This document shows positions 15,870 through 23,577 of a DNA stretch of 64,000 nucleotides, in pieces; the stretch's first letter is position 1, and each line of letters starts with the position of its first letter. Source of the stretch: Tenacibaculum mesophilum (GTDB lineage Bacteria; Bacteroidota; Bacteroidia; Flavobacteriales; Flavobacteriaceae); NCBI RefSeq assembly GCF_003867075.1, contig NZ_CP032544.1, positions 610,001-674,000 of the forward strand, in the 5' to 3' direction. The position numbers and the translations under genes are program-made. The notes beneath the pieces were generated by a model. It was not told the origin of the DNA. It saw nothing but the letters and a program-made list of their open reading frames with translations, and searched no databases.

Positions 15870-16759
15870 AGTTTGGAAAAGTAGCACAACCAGAGTTAAT
15901 AGATTTTACATTACCTGAAACACACCCTAAAACAATAGAGCTATTAAACTCTTATGAAAAGGGTGGTACGCCTAATGTGTATGTGGGCTGTGCAAAATGG
16001 AATAAAGCAGATTTAAAAGGATTTTATCCGAGAGGAACCAAAGATGAATTGGAGTATTATTCGAAACAGTTTAACTCAATAGAGCTCAATGCTACTTTTT
16101 ACCGACAGTTTCCTGCAGAACAGTTTGAAAAGTGGAAAGCTAAAACCCCTGAGAACTTTAAATTCTTTCCCAAACTAGGGCAGGAGATAAGCCATTGGAA
16201 GCGTTTACAGGGTGTACAAGATGCGGTGAATGTTTATTTAGATAATGCCTCGCATTTGCAAGAGAAGTTAGGTACCATCTTTTTACAGTTACATGCTAAT
16301 TTTGGAAATAAAAACTTTGATAGATTACAAAACTTTGTAGTGAGCTGGCCTAAAGGTATACCATTAGCTATAGAGGTACGCCATCCAGATTGGTTTGAAG
16401 ATACAAGGGTGTTTGAAGAGTTTACACAGCTGTTTGAAGAACATAACATAGCCAATGTGTTAGTAGATACAGCAGGTAGAAGAGATATGATGCATATGCG
16501 TTTAACGAATAACGAGGCTTTTGTTCGTTATGTTGGAGCAAATCACCCATCAGATTATACACGTTTGGATGATTGGGTAGTTCGCTTAAAAGAATGGAAT
16601 GATTTAGGATTAGAGAATATTCACTTTTTTATCCATCAAAATTTAGAAGTAGAATCACCATTGTTGGCAGCCTACTTTATAAAAAAGCTAAATAAGGAAT
16701 TAGGAGTTGATTTAAAGATTCCTAATGAAGAGAATAACCAACAAATGAGTTTGTTGTAA
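15866..16759 (+). CDS. DUF72 domain protein (YecE-like)
   Basis: A 297-residue protein with a DUF72 TIM-barrel-like domain. Typical segments are VYVGCAKWN, FYPRGTKDELEYYSKQFNSI, ELNATFYR, then FKFFPKLGQEISH and AIEVRHPDWF. Function of the family is unknown. It is coupled to the patatin gene by a four-base overlap. Confidence 0.9.
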   Translation: MKFGKVAQPELIDFTLPETHPKTIELLNSYEKGGTPNVYVGCAKWNKADLKGFYPRGTKDELEYYSKQFNSIELNATFYRQFPAEQFEKWKAKTPENFKFFPKLGQEISHWKRLQGVQDAVNVYLDNASHLQEKLGTIFLQLHANFGNKNFDRLQNFVVSWPKGIPLAIEVRHPDWFEDTRVFEEFTQLFEEHNIANVLVDTAGRRDMMHMRLTNNEAFVRYVGANHPSDYTRLDDWVVRLKEWNDLGLENIHFFIHQNLEVESPLLAAYFIKKLNKELGVDLKIPNEENNQQMSLL

Positions 16760-16768
16760 TTTGTCTTA

Positions 16769-16837
16769 AACTTCAGACAGTACTGTCTTTAATCACAAGA
16801 CAATGGTGTCTAATGGTACCGTATGCTAGTGTCGTGT
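16769..16837. repeat. Tandem array B, three units of 23 nt
   Basis: AGTACTG (16779), AATGGTG (16802) and GCTAGTG (16825) are exactly 23 nt apart. Dyads differ per unit: palindrome AGACAGTACTGTCT (16775-16788), then AGACA/TGTCT around ATGG (16798-16811). Same family as array A2. Confidence 0.72.
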
Positions 16838-16875
16838 GTAATAAGATGGTAGGTTATTGAATAAATAGTATTAAA

Positions 16876-16906
16876 AAATCCAGCTGAGTAAGCTGGATTT
16901 TATTTT
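16876..16906. terminator. Bidirectional terminator between DUF72 and S41 genes
   Basis: Arms AAATCCAGCT (16876-16885) and AGCTGGATTT (16891-16900), loop GAGTA, with T-rich sequence on both strands. It separates two convergent genes. Confidence 0.85.
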
Positions 16907-16921
16907 ATATTGTTTTGTTCT

Positions 16922-18370
16922 TTATTTCAACTCCACATACATATTGTTATAATCAGGGCGCATCATATTTGAATTCCATGATGGAGAAAATTGAACTCCT
17001 TTTTTCATGGTAGGTACTCCTTTTGCTCCTGTAGTAATGTATTGAATGGTTCTTTGTAATAAAGGTTCGTTAGGGTCACCTAAAATACCTAAGTTACCTG
17101 GATCTTCATCAATGATAACCTCAGGAATAAACCCTTCAGGAGCATTTTCACCATCTTTATTTTGAATTTCTAATACGATAGGTTGCATTGCCCACGTATG
17201 ACTCTTTAAGTTATCGCCATTACGAGTATAATCGTCAGAATCGTATAAGGTAATAGAACCAACATGCTTTCCGTAAGTTTGAGTTCCTACTAACTTTACA
17301 TCAATATAAGGCTTTAGTGCATTGATAACTAATTCGGATGCAGAGGCAGAATCATCAGAAACTATAAAGTAAATAGTATTTAGGTTTAAGCTATTAATAG
17401 CTTCATCCAATACTACATTTCCTTGTTGGTCTTTATTTAAAATCTGATTAGTAAAGTTATTGATTAATAAATCTGGGTTTGTTACCTCCATTACTTTATG
17501 ATTCCATACTTGTTTCGCAAATAACTCATTGTTAAACTGTCCGGTAATCATACTTCCTAAATAAGTAGCTGTTTGTACAGAACCACCACCGTTATAACGT
17601 AAATCGATGATTAAGTCGGTAAGACCTGCTGATTGAAACTTAGCAAATTCAGCATTTAACTCTCCATCAAAGTTTCTAGAGAATTGATTGTACATTAAAT
17701 ACCCTATGGTATGGCTACCATTAGTAATTACATTGGTAACTTTTATAGGGTTTTCTGTTACTTGAGATTTGGTAACTGTAATAGTTGTTCCGTTACTAAC
17801 AGGATTTCCTCCATTATAATCAGCTAAATGAATAGTGAATGTATCATTATCTAATAAATCATTTACGTTGCTTCTGGTTATAGTTGTTCCGTTAATCTCA
17901 GTAATAATCATTCCACGAGTAACTCCTTGTGCATCGGCATTAGAACCAGTAACAACATCGTATACATATATATAATAGCCTCCAGAACCATCAGCATAGT
18001 CAGCTCCTTCTAATTTCATCCCACTTGTAAGACGTATTCCCGCAAAAGATTCTTCTAATGCAATATAATCGTCTACAATCCATGAATAGGTTCTGTTAGG
18101 ATCTTTAGGGTATTCATTAGGCATGTACAATAAACTGTAAAATAAATTAGTAGGATCGTCATATGTTGATAAATAACTATACAGTTCATTATCGTTATTA
18201 AAACGTCTGTCAGCTAAGTCAGGGACTAAGTCTTGCCATAAGTAGTAAGCGTTTAAACCTTTCCAAACGAAATTTTGGACTTCAATATTTTTGGGTGCAT
18301 CGTCTTTTTCACTACATGAAACAAGTAGTATTGAAAAAAAGATGATTAGGGATGCTTTTAATAATTTCAT
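16922..18370 (-). CDS. S41-family peptidase lipoprotein
   Basis: A 482-residue lipoprotein (MKLLKASLIIFFSILLVSC, lipobox LVSC) with an N-terminal helical region, a PDZ-like segment around residues 140-200 (ADAQGVTRGMIITEINGT) and a C-terminal tail-specific protease domain. The catalytic serine is in SDDSASASELV and the lysine in TYGKHVGS; DLRYNGGGSV is the characteristic strand. It is a periplasmic, membrane-anchored serine protease. It has its own 158-bp upstream region. Confidence 0.9.
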   Translation of the reverse strand: MKLLKASLIIFFSILLVSCSEKDDAPKNIEVQNFVWKGLNAYYLWQDLVPDLADRRFNNDNELYSYLSTYDDPTNLFYSLLYMPNEYPKDPNRTYSWIVDDYIALEESFAGIRLTSGMKLEGADYADGSGGYYIYVYDVVTGSNADAQGVTRGMIITEINGTTITRSNVNDLLDNDTFTIHLADYNGGNPVSNGTTITVTKSQVTENPIKVTNVITNGSHTIGYLMYNQFSRNFDGELNAEFAKFQSAGLTDLIIDLRYNGGGSVQTATYLGSMITGQFNNELFAKQVWNHKVMEVTNPDLLINNFTNQILNKDQQGNVVLDEAINSLNLNTIYFIVSDDSASASELVINALKPYIDVKLVGTQTYGKHVGSITLYDSDDYTRNGDNLKSHTWAMQPIVLEIQNKDGENAPEGFIPEVIIDEDPGNLGILGDPNEPLLQRTIQYITTGAKGVPTMKKGVQFSPSWNSNMMRPDYNNMYVELK

Positions 18371-18528
18371 AAGAGTATATTAGTTGTAACAACAACGCAA
18401 TTTACTGAATAATATTATTTTTTTTATTATTGATGTAACAAACTTGAAACTGCGTCGTCGTAGATATGTAAACCTGTTAAATAAGACGCAATTGTTTTAA
18501 TAGGCTTACAAAACTAATTAACCAAACC

Positions 18529-19038
18529 ATGAACCAATCGGACTTTTTAAAAGTTGTATTACCATTTAAAGACAAAGTCTTTCGTTTAGCGAAAAGATTA
18601 TTGGTTTCTACTGAAGAAGCTGAGGACGCTACACAAGAGCTGTACTTTAAATTGTGGAGAAATAAAGAGAAGCTCTCTAATTATAAAAATGTAGAGGCAT
18701 TTGCTATGACCATGACGAAGAATTACTGTTATGACAGATTAAAGTCTAAACAAGCAAGTAATTTAACATTGGTTCATAGTAACTATAAAGAGAAAGACAC
18801 TCCTCTAGAAAAGAGAGTAGAACATAAAGACAGTGTAAACCGAGTACATGAGCTTATAGAGAAGTTACCAGAGCAGCAAAAAATAATCATACAATTAAGA
18901 GATATTGAACAATATGATTTTGATGAAATATGTAAAATGGTTGATATGAAACCGACAGCTGTAAGAGTAGCATTATCAAGAGCTAGAAAAGCAATAAGAC
19001 AAGAATTAATAAAACAAAACAACTATGGAGTTAGCTAA
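18529..19038 (+). CDS. ECF-type RNA polymerase sigma factor
   Basis: A 169-residue sigma-70 family protein with region 2 at about 12-75 (EEAEDATQELYFKLWRNKEK) and region 4 at about 108-160 (LPEQQKIIIQLRDIEQYDFD, then VRVALSRARKAIRQEL). It overlaps the next gene by 14 bases, which supports pairing with it as an anti-sigma factor. It probably drives its own operon, including the two DUF4252 genes. Confidence 0.92.
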   Translation: MNQSDFLKVVLPFKDKVFRLAKRLLVSTEEAEDATQELYFKLWRNKEKLSNYKNVEAFAMTMTKNYCYDRLKSKQASNLTLVHSNYKEKDTPLEKRVEHKDSVNRVHELIEKLPEQQKIIIQLRDIEQYDFDEICKMVDMKPTAVRVALSRARKAIRQELIKQNNYGVS

Positions 19039-19495
19039 CATAGAGAAGTTATTAGATAAATACCTAGACGCAGAAACAACATTGCAAGAAGAGCAAACGT
19101 TACAAGAGTATTTTACCTCAAACAACGTGGCACCGCATTTGCAAGAATATAGTATGATGTTTGGCTATTTTAAACAAAGTAAAGACGAAACCTTTACGAA
19201 AACCATTCAGTTAAAACCTGAGAAAACTAAGAAGAACTGGAAATGGTTATCAGTAGCAGCGTCAGTAGTCTTACTATTTAGTGTATTCATGGGTAATGAA
19301 GAGTACAAAAAGTATCAACAACGTAAACAGTTTGCACAAATTAAAGAAGCGTTGCAACTAGTTTCAGTCAATTTAAACAAAGGAAACGATGCATTATATG
19401 CAGTTTCAAACAACCTAAAAAAAGGAAATGATGCTATTGAACAATTAGGAGCCTACGAAGAAACAGTAAACAAAGTAATAAACACAGTAAATTAA
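19025..19495 (+). CDS. Probable anti-sigma factor, single-span membrane protein
   Basis: A 156-residue protein with an acidic N-terminal cytoplasmic part (MELANIEKLLDKYLDAETTL), one membrane helix at about 75-89 (WLSVAASVVLLFSVFM) and a periplasmic tail rich in Asn and Lys (NLNKGNDALYAVSNNLKKGN). The start resembles the zinc-free anti-sigma domains of Bacteroidota, and the gene overlaps the sigma factor gene. The anti-sigma role is inferred from layout, not from a named domain. Confidence 0.72.
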   Translation: MELANIEKLLDKYLDAETTLQEEQTLQEYFTSNNVAPHLQEYSMMFGYFKQSKDETFTKTIQLKPEKTKKNWKWLSVAASVVLLFSVFMGNEEYKKYQQRKQFAQIKEALQLVSVNLNKGNDALYAVSNNLKKGNDAIEQLGAYEETVNKVINTVN

Positions 19496-19535
19496 TTAAG
19501 AAAGTAAAACCAAGTACTTATAAACCAAGAAAATC

Positions 19536-20051
19536 ATGAAAAAAGTAATATTATTATTCGCATTCGTATTTATAGCTAATGTTAGTTTCGGGCAATCAAT
19601 GTTCGATAAATTAGAAGACCTAGATGAGGTATCATCAGTGGTAGTAAATAAAGATGCTTTTGAGATTTTATCTAAATTCAAAGTAGAGTCAGAAGATAAT
19701 GAAGCAATGGAGGTTTTTAAAATGATTCAAGACTTACAAGAATTAAAAGTATTTTCAACTGAAAGCGCAAAAGTGTCTGCTGAAATGGAAAGCATGGTAA
19801 AGTCTGCTATTAAAAAAAGTAATTTAATAGAGTTAATGCGTGTAAAAGACAAAGATTCTCGTGTTAAAATCTATGTGAAGTCTACAAAAAACAAAGACTT
19901 TGTAAGCGAAGTATTAATGTTTGTAAAAGACAAAAATTCTAATGGTAACTCACCAGAATCTGTAATAGTTTCGTTAACTGGTAATATCGACATCAACAAA
20001 ATGTCAAAATTAGCAGAGACGTTTTCTAAAGACGGAAAGAAGAACAAATAA
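19536..20051 (+). CDS. DUF4252 domain protein (exported)
   Basis: A 171-residue protein with a signal peptide (MKKVILLFAFVFIANVSFGQ). The body has DUF4252 features: a short SSVVVNKDAFEIL strand, alternating helices, and LMRVKDKDSRVKIYVKSTKN. Function of the family is unknown. It is third in the ECF sigma operon and is followed by a strong hairpin, so the next gene may be expressed at a lower level. Confidence 0.85.
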   Translation: MKKVILLFAFVFIANVSFGQSMFDKLEDLDEVSSVVVNKDAFEILSKFKVESEDNEAMEVFKMIQDLQELKVFSTESAKVSAEMESMVKSAIKKSNLIELMRVKDKDSRVKIYVKSTKNKDFVSEVLMFVKDKNSNGNSPESVIVSLTGNIDINKMSKLAETFSKDGKKNK

Positions 20052-20062
20052 AAACAAATAAG

Positions 20063-20090
20063 GCAGCGTTAACCAGTTAACGCTGCTTTT
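20063..20090 (+). terminator. Hairpin between the two DUF4252 genes
   Basis: Arms GCAGCGTTAAC (20063-20073) and GTTAACGCTGC (20076-20086) followed by TTTTAATC. It looks like a terminator or attenuator inside the sigma operon, only 19 bases before the next start codon. Confidence 0.78.
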
Positions 20091-20108
20091 AATCAAAAAC
20101 TAACAACA

Positions 20109-20660
20109 ATGAAAAAACTATTTATATACTCAATGTTACTAGTAGCGTTTGTAACAGTTTCTTGTAAAACAGAATCTTTACAAAGCTATTTGGTAGAAAG
20201 CCAAGAAAAGGAAGGCTTTATTACGTTTGATGTACCCGCTAGTGTATTACAGTTAAGTATGGATAAGGCATCTGAACAAGATAAAGAAGCGTATGAAAGC
20301 ATAAAGAAAATAAATATTACAGGAGTTCCTTATAAGAACTTAGACGAAGCTAGTTATGAGGCGGAAAAAGAAAAGCTGAAAGCTATCTTTAAAAAATCTA
20401 GTTATAAAGAATTAATGAAATTCAAAAAAGATGGAGCGAATGCAGCAATTTACTACACAGGAGATGCTGATGCTATTGACGAAATCGTAGCTTTTGGTTA
20501 CGGAAAAGAAATGGGAGTGGGAGTTGCACGAATTTTAGGAGAAAACATGAATGTTGGAAAGATTATGGAAATGATGCAAAAAGCTAAGATGGATGCAGGG
20601 AATTTAGATTTAAAGCAATTTAAAATGATTTTCGATGATAAATCAGTAGAAACAGAATAA
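20109..20660 (+). CDS. DUF4252 domain lipoprotein
   Basis: A 183-residue lipoprotein (MKKLFIYSMLLVAFVTVSC, lipobox TVSC). It shares the DUF4252 layout with its neighbour: YKELMKFKKDGANAAIYYTG followed by a helix-rich C-terminus ending in LKQFKMIFDDKSVE. The pair probably arose by an old duplication, with one copy secreted and the other lipid-anchored. Function is unknown. Confidence 0.82.
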   Translation: MKKLFIYSMLLVAFVTVSCKTESLQSYLVESQEKEGFITFDVPASVLQLSMDKASEQDKEAYESIKKINITGVPYKNLDEASYEAEKEKLKAIFKKSSYKELMKFKKDGANAAIYYTGDADAIDEIVAFGYGKEMGVGVARILGENMNVGKIMEMMQKAKMDAGNLDLKQFKMIFDDKSVETE

Positions 20661-20680
20661 AAATTAATAGTAAGAATATA

Positions 20681-20713
20681 AAAAGCCACCAGATTACCTG
20701 GTGGCTTTTTTAT
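20681..20713 (+). terminator. Terminator after the DUF4252 operon
   Basis: Arms AAAAGCCACCAG and CTGGTGGCTTTT with loop ATTAC, then a T-run. A near-copy lies at 23481-23511. Confidence 0.88.
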
Positions 20714-20741
20714 ATATTTGGCAAATTTTCAAAAAAATTAT

Positions 20742-23474
20742 ATGAAAAATATTACTTTAAAGTTATTTTTAGTGCCATTAATTACGTTTTGTATATTATC
20801 GTGTGACACTGAAGAAAATGAAGAGTCTTTAGTTGATGAGGTAAAAATTAGTTCTTACAATATTGTCGATAATACAATAAATGGAGTAAGTACAAAGACA
20901 GAACTAGAGTTTCACAATACTAGCTATGATAACATTGTTTCTTATGGAATAAAATGGTTTAGAAAATCTAAAAAAGAATTCTATGAGAAAGAATACACAG
21001 GATTACAGTCAAGTTTTTTTGATGCGTCTATAACAGAGAAGTTATTAAAAGACTCAATTTATAAAACCTTTTCTTTTGTAAAGTTTAAAGATAAGATTAT
21101 TACTAGTGATACATTAGAATTTATAAGCAATTTTACAACACCTATAGTTATTGATAGTATCTATCCTAAGAATGGTTTTATTTACGATACTTTAACAGTA
21201 AAAGGTAAAAATTTTTGTGATTCTGAATTTCGTAATCTAATTTATATCAATGGAGGAGGATATAGACCTTTTTCAGTCTCAGACTCCATAATGAAAGTTG
21301 TTATCCCTCCATATTTAAAAACTTCTAACCTAAGTTTAGGAGTAAGAACTTGTGCAATAACCAAAAACATAAAAGACATATATACAATAAACGCCCCTAT
21401 ATTAGATTCTATTGAGTCTAAAGAAAGGTATGTAGGAGAAGTATTAAAACTTTATGGTAAAAATTTACACCATTCTATATCAGAGTTATGGTTAGATAAT
21501 ATTAAAACAGAAATTAAGTATACTGATTATAAAGATACTTTATTGGTTATAGTACCAAAGGGTTTATCAAAAGGGAAAGTAGATTTAAAGTTAAAAGTTT
21601 TAGATAGAATTACAGAGAAGAAAAGTTTTTATCAAACTACTAGTCCATATATTATTTCTACTATCCCTGAAACAATAGGTTTTTTTGATATAGTTACGAT
21701 TAAAGGAAATTATTTTAAACAAGGAAATGAAATTCCAAGAGTAACTATAGGAGGATCAAATCAAACTTTATTAAGTTACAATAAAGAAGAAATCAAAATA
21801 TTAGTAAACAGATATTTTTATACCTCCAATCCAGAGTTAAAAATTGAGATTAATGGTTTTGTAGATGTAGCTACAGTAAAAATGAGAGCTCCAAAAATTT
21901 TAGAGTTTGGCAAACCAAAATATCACTTTACAGATGAAGTTGTTATTAAAACAGATGCTTTTATTGATAGAAATAATTTAAAAATAGGAAATACCCCTGT
22001 AAAGTATGGAAATAACTATCAAATAGATGATGATGGTGCTATAAAGATATCCTTAAACGAGTGGTTACATTTAAATACATATTACCCAAGTTTTGTTATG
22101 GAAGAAGAGGGTAAATTAAAAGTGGAACTAGAAAATCAATTTGGATATGACTCTTCTATGATACAAATTTATCCACCTCAAATTAACTCATTAGATAAAA
22201 AAGTTTACATGTACGCAGATAACGTTACTATTAAAGGAAACGACTTCGGATATGGCAGAATTAATAAAATTTATATAGATGGAGAGCTAGTTACAAACCC
22301 TAATAATTCTTCATATACAGTAAAGAATACCGAAATTAAATTTAGATTAGGAATTAATACAACTCCTGGTACACATAGATTATACGTAGAGGTTGGTGGA
22401 CAAAAGTCAAATGAAGTAGAATATGAAATAGAGAAATCAGAAGTACATTCAGTTAGTAAAAATGAAGCTACAAGAAAAGATAATTATATCGTATATGGAG
22501 ATAATATTGAAAGATTGTCCATTAAAGCAAATGGAGAAAATTGTGAAAATATATCGAGTAGCCCTACAAAATCTGAGTTTAAATTTCCTTATTACAGAAA
22601 ACTAGAAGGTGATATAAAAATTACAGGATCTGTAGGAGATCAAAAATTTGATATAGCAACCTTAAAAGGAGTTGAGCCGCATAACCTGATCAATAATACG
22701 CTTGATAATATTAACCTTTTAGGAACTTGTATTTCTGGATCAAATTTTAAAGATTGGTATTTTATTAATTATTTAGGAGTCTTTAAATTTAATCACAGTT
22801 CTGAAAAATGGGATATGATTGATAACAATCCACCTCCTTTTTCAACTTTTATGGGAGAAGAAAGGGTGTTGACAGTTACAGATGCTGAATTAATATTACC
22901 TCTTAATGAATATATTTATAAATATGATATAATAAATAAAAGTTGGACTAGTCAAAAAAATGACATACTTGTTAATAAAGGAATCTTAATAGGAGATATA
23001 CTTTACGGTATGGATTATAGTAAGTTATATGAATATAATGTAAAAACAAAAGAAAAAATTTATAGAGAAAAATTTAACACTTACAATTATGAAACAGTAA
23101 CTTACGGAGACAATAAAATTTTTGTTAATCCTTGGCAAGGACAAGTATTCTATTTTGATATCATAACAAAACAATTTAATTATATAGGAAGACCAAGGAA
23201 TCATTTTGGTACATATCAAAATGTAGCTTTAAAGTACTATAATGATAAACTTTATTATATAGGAGGTTTAACAGATGGAGGTAAAGAACATAGAATATAT
23301 GAATATGATTTTATAGAAAATAATTGGAAAGAAAAAACCCCCATGCTAATTAAAGGCTTTGATAATTCTATACATATTAAAGATGGAGTCTTTTATATAG
23401 GTTTAGGAAAAGACTTATATGGCTATGATAATAAAACCTTAAATAAATATTATATAAATAAAGATTTATATTAA
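20742..23474 (+). CDS. Large IPT/TIG-repeat lipoprotein with C-terminal kelch-like propeller
   Basis: A 910-residue lipoprotein. I take the ATG at 20742 because it gives MKNITLKLFLVPLITFCILSC with a good lipobox; a TTG 24 bases upstream would only lengthen it before the signal. Residues about 120-640 hold several IPT/TIG-like immunoglobulin domains (DTLTVKGKNFC, VGEVLKLYGKNLH, FDIVTIKGNYFKQGN, YADNVTIKGNDFG). Residues about 660-900 contain kelch/propeller-like repeats (NDKLYYIGGLTDGG, GVFYIGLGKDLYGYD). It is probably surface-exposed and binds glycans or proteins; no enzyme motif is seen. Confidence 0.85.
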   Translation: MKNITLKLFLVPLITFCILSCDTEENEESLVDEVKISSYNIVDNTINGVSTKTELEFHNTSYDNIVSYGIKWFRKSKKEFYEKEYTGLQSSFFDASITEKLLKDSIYKTFSFVKFKDKIITSDTLEFISNFTTPIVIDSIYPKNGFIYDTLTVKGKNFCDSEFRNLIYINGGGYRPFSVSDSIMKVVIPPYLKTSNLSLGVRTCAITKNIKDIYTINAPILDSIESKERYVGEVLKLYGKNLHHSISELWLDNIKTEIKYTDYKDTLLVIVPKGLSKGKVDLKLKVLDRITEKKSFYQTTSPYIISTIPETIGFFDIVTIKGNYFKQGNEIPRVTIGGSNQTLLSYNKEEIKILVNRYFYTSNPELKIEINGFVDVATVKMRAPKILEFGKPKYHFTDEVVIKTDAFIDRNNLKIGNTPVKYGNNYQIDDDGAIKISLNEWLHLNTYYPSFVMEEEGKLKVELENQFGYDSSMIQIYPPQINSLDKKVYMYADNVTIKGNDFGYGRINKIYIDGELVTNPNNSSYTVKNTEIKFRLGINTTPGTHRLYVEVGGQKSNEVEYEIEKSEVHSVSKNEATRKDNYIVYGDNIERLSIKANGENCENISSSPTKSEFKFPYYRKLEGDIKITGSVGDQKFDIATLKGVEPHNLINNTLDNINLLGTCISGSNFKDWYFINYLGVFKFNHSSEKWDMIDNNPPPFSTFMGEERVLTVTDAELILPLNEYIYKYDIINKSWTSQKNDILVNKGILIGDILYGMDYSKLYEYNVKTKEKIYREKFNTYNYETVTYGDNKIFVNPWQGQVFYFDIITKQFNYIGRPRNHFGTYQNVALKYYNDKLYYIGGLTDGGKEHRIYEYDFIENNWKEKTPMLIKGFDNSIHIKDGVFYIGLGKDLYGYDNKTLNKYYINKDLY

Positions 23475-23480
23475 GTATAT

Positions 23481-23511
23481 AAGAGCCATCAGATCATCTG
23501 GTGGCTTTTTC
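23481..23511 (+). terminator. Terminator after the IPT lipoprotein gene
   Basis: AAGAGCCATCAG and CTGGTGGCTTTTT pair (two G-T pairs) around loop ATCAT, then T-rich sequence. It is nearly the same as the hairpin at 20681-20713 that precedes the gene. Confidence 0.85.
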
Positions 23512-23551
23512 TTTTTAACGGCTCATTAACAAGCCTCCCAATAGAATTTCA

Positions 23552-23559
23552 TATTTTTG
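23552..23559 (+). promoter_or_regulatory. -7-type box TATTTTTG before the M1 gene
   Basis: Exact TAnnTTTG match whose first base is 26 bases before the ATG at 23578. It also argues against a TTG start inside the box. Confidence 0.45.
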
Positions 23560-23577
23560 AACTCTAAACAAAAACAT

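Noticed and set aside
20742..20744. Alternative TTG starts for the genes at 20742, 23578 and 26110
   Set aside because: Each would add residues before a clean signal peptide, and in the second case would lie inside the promoter box; the internal ATG starts are preferred.
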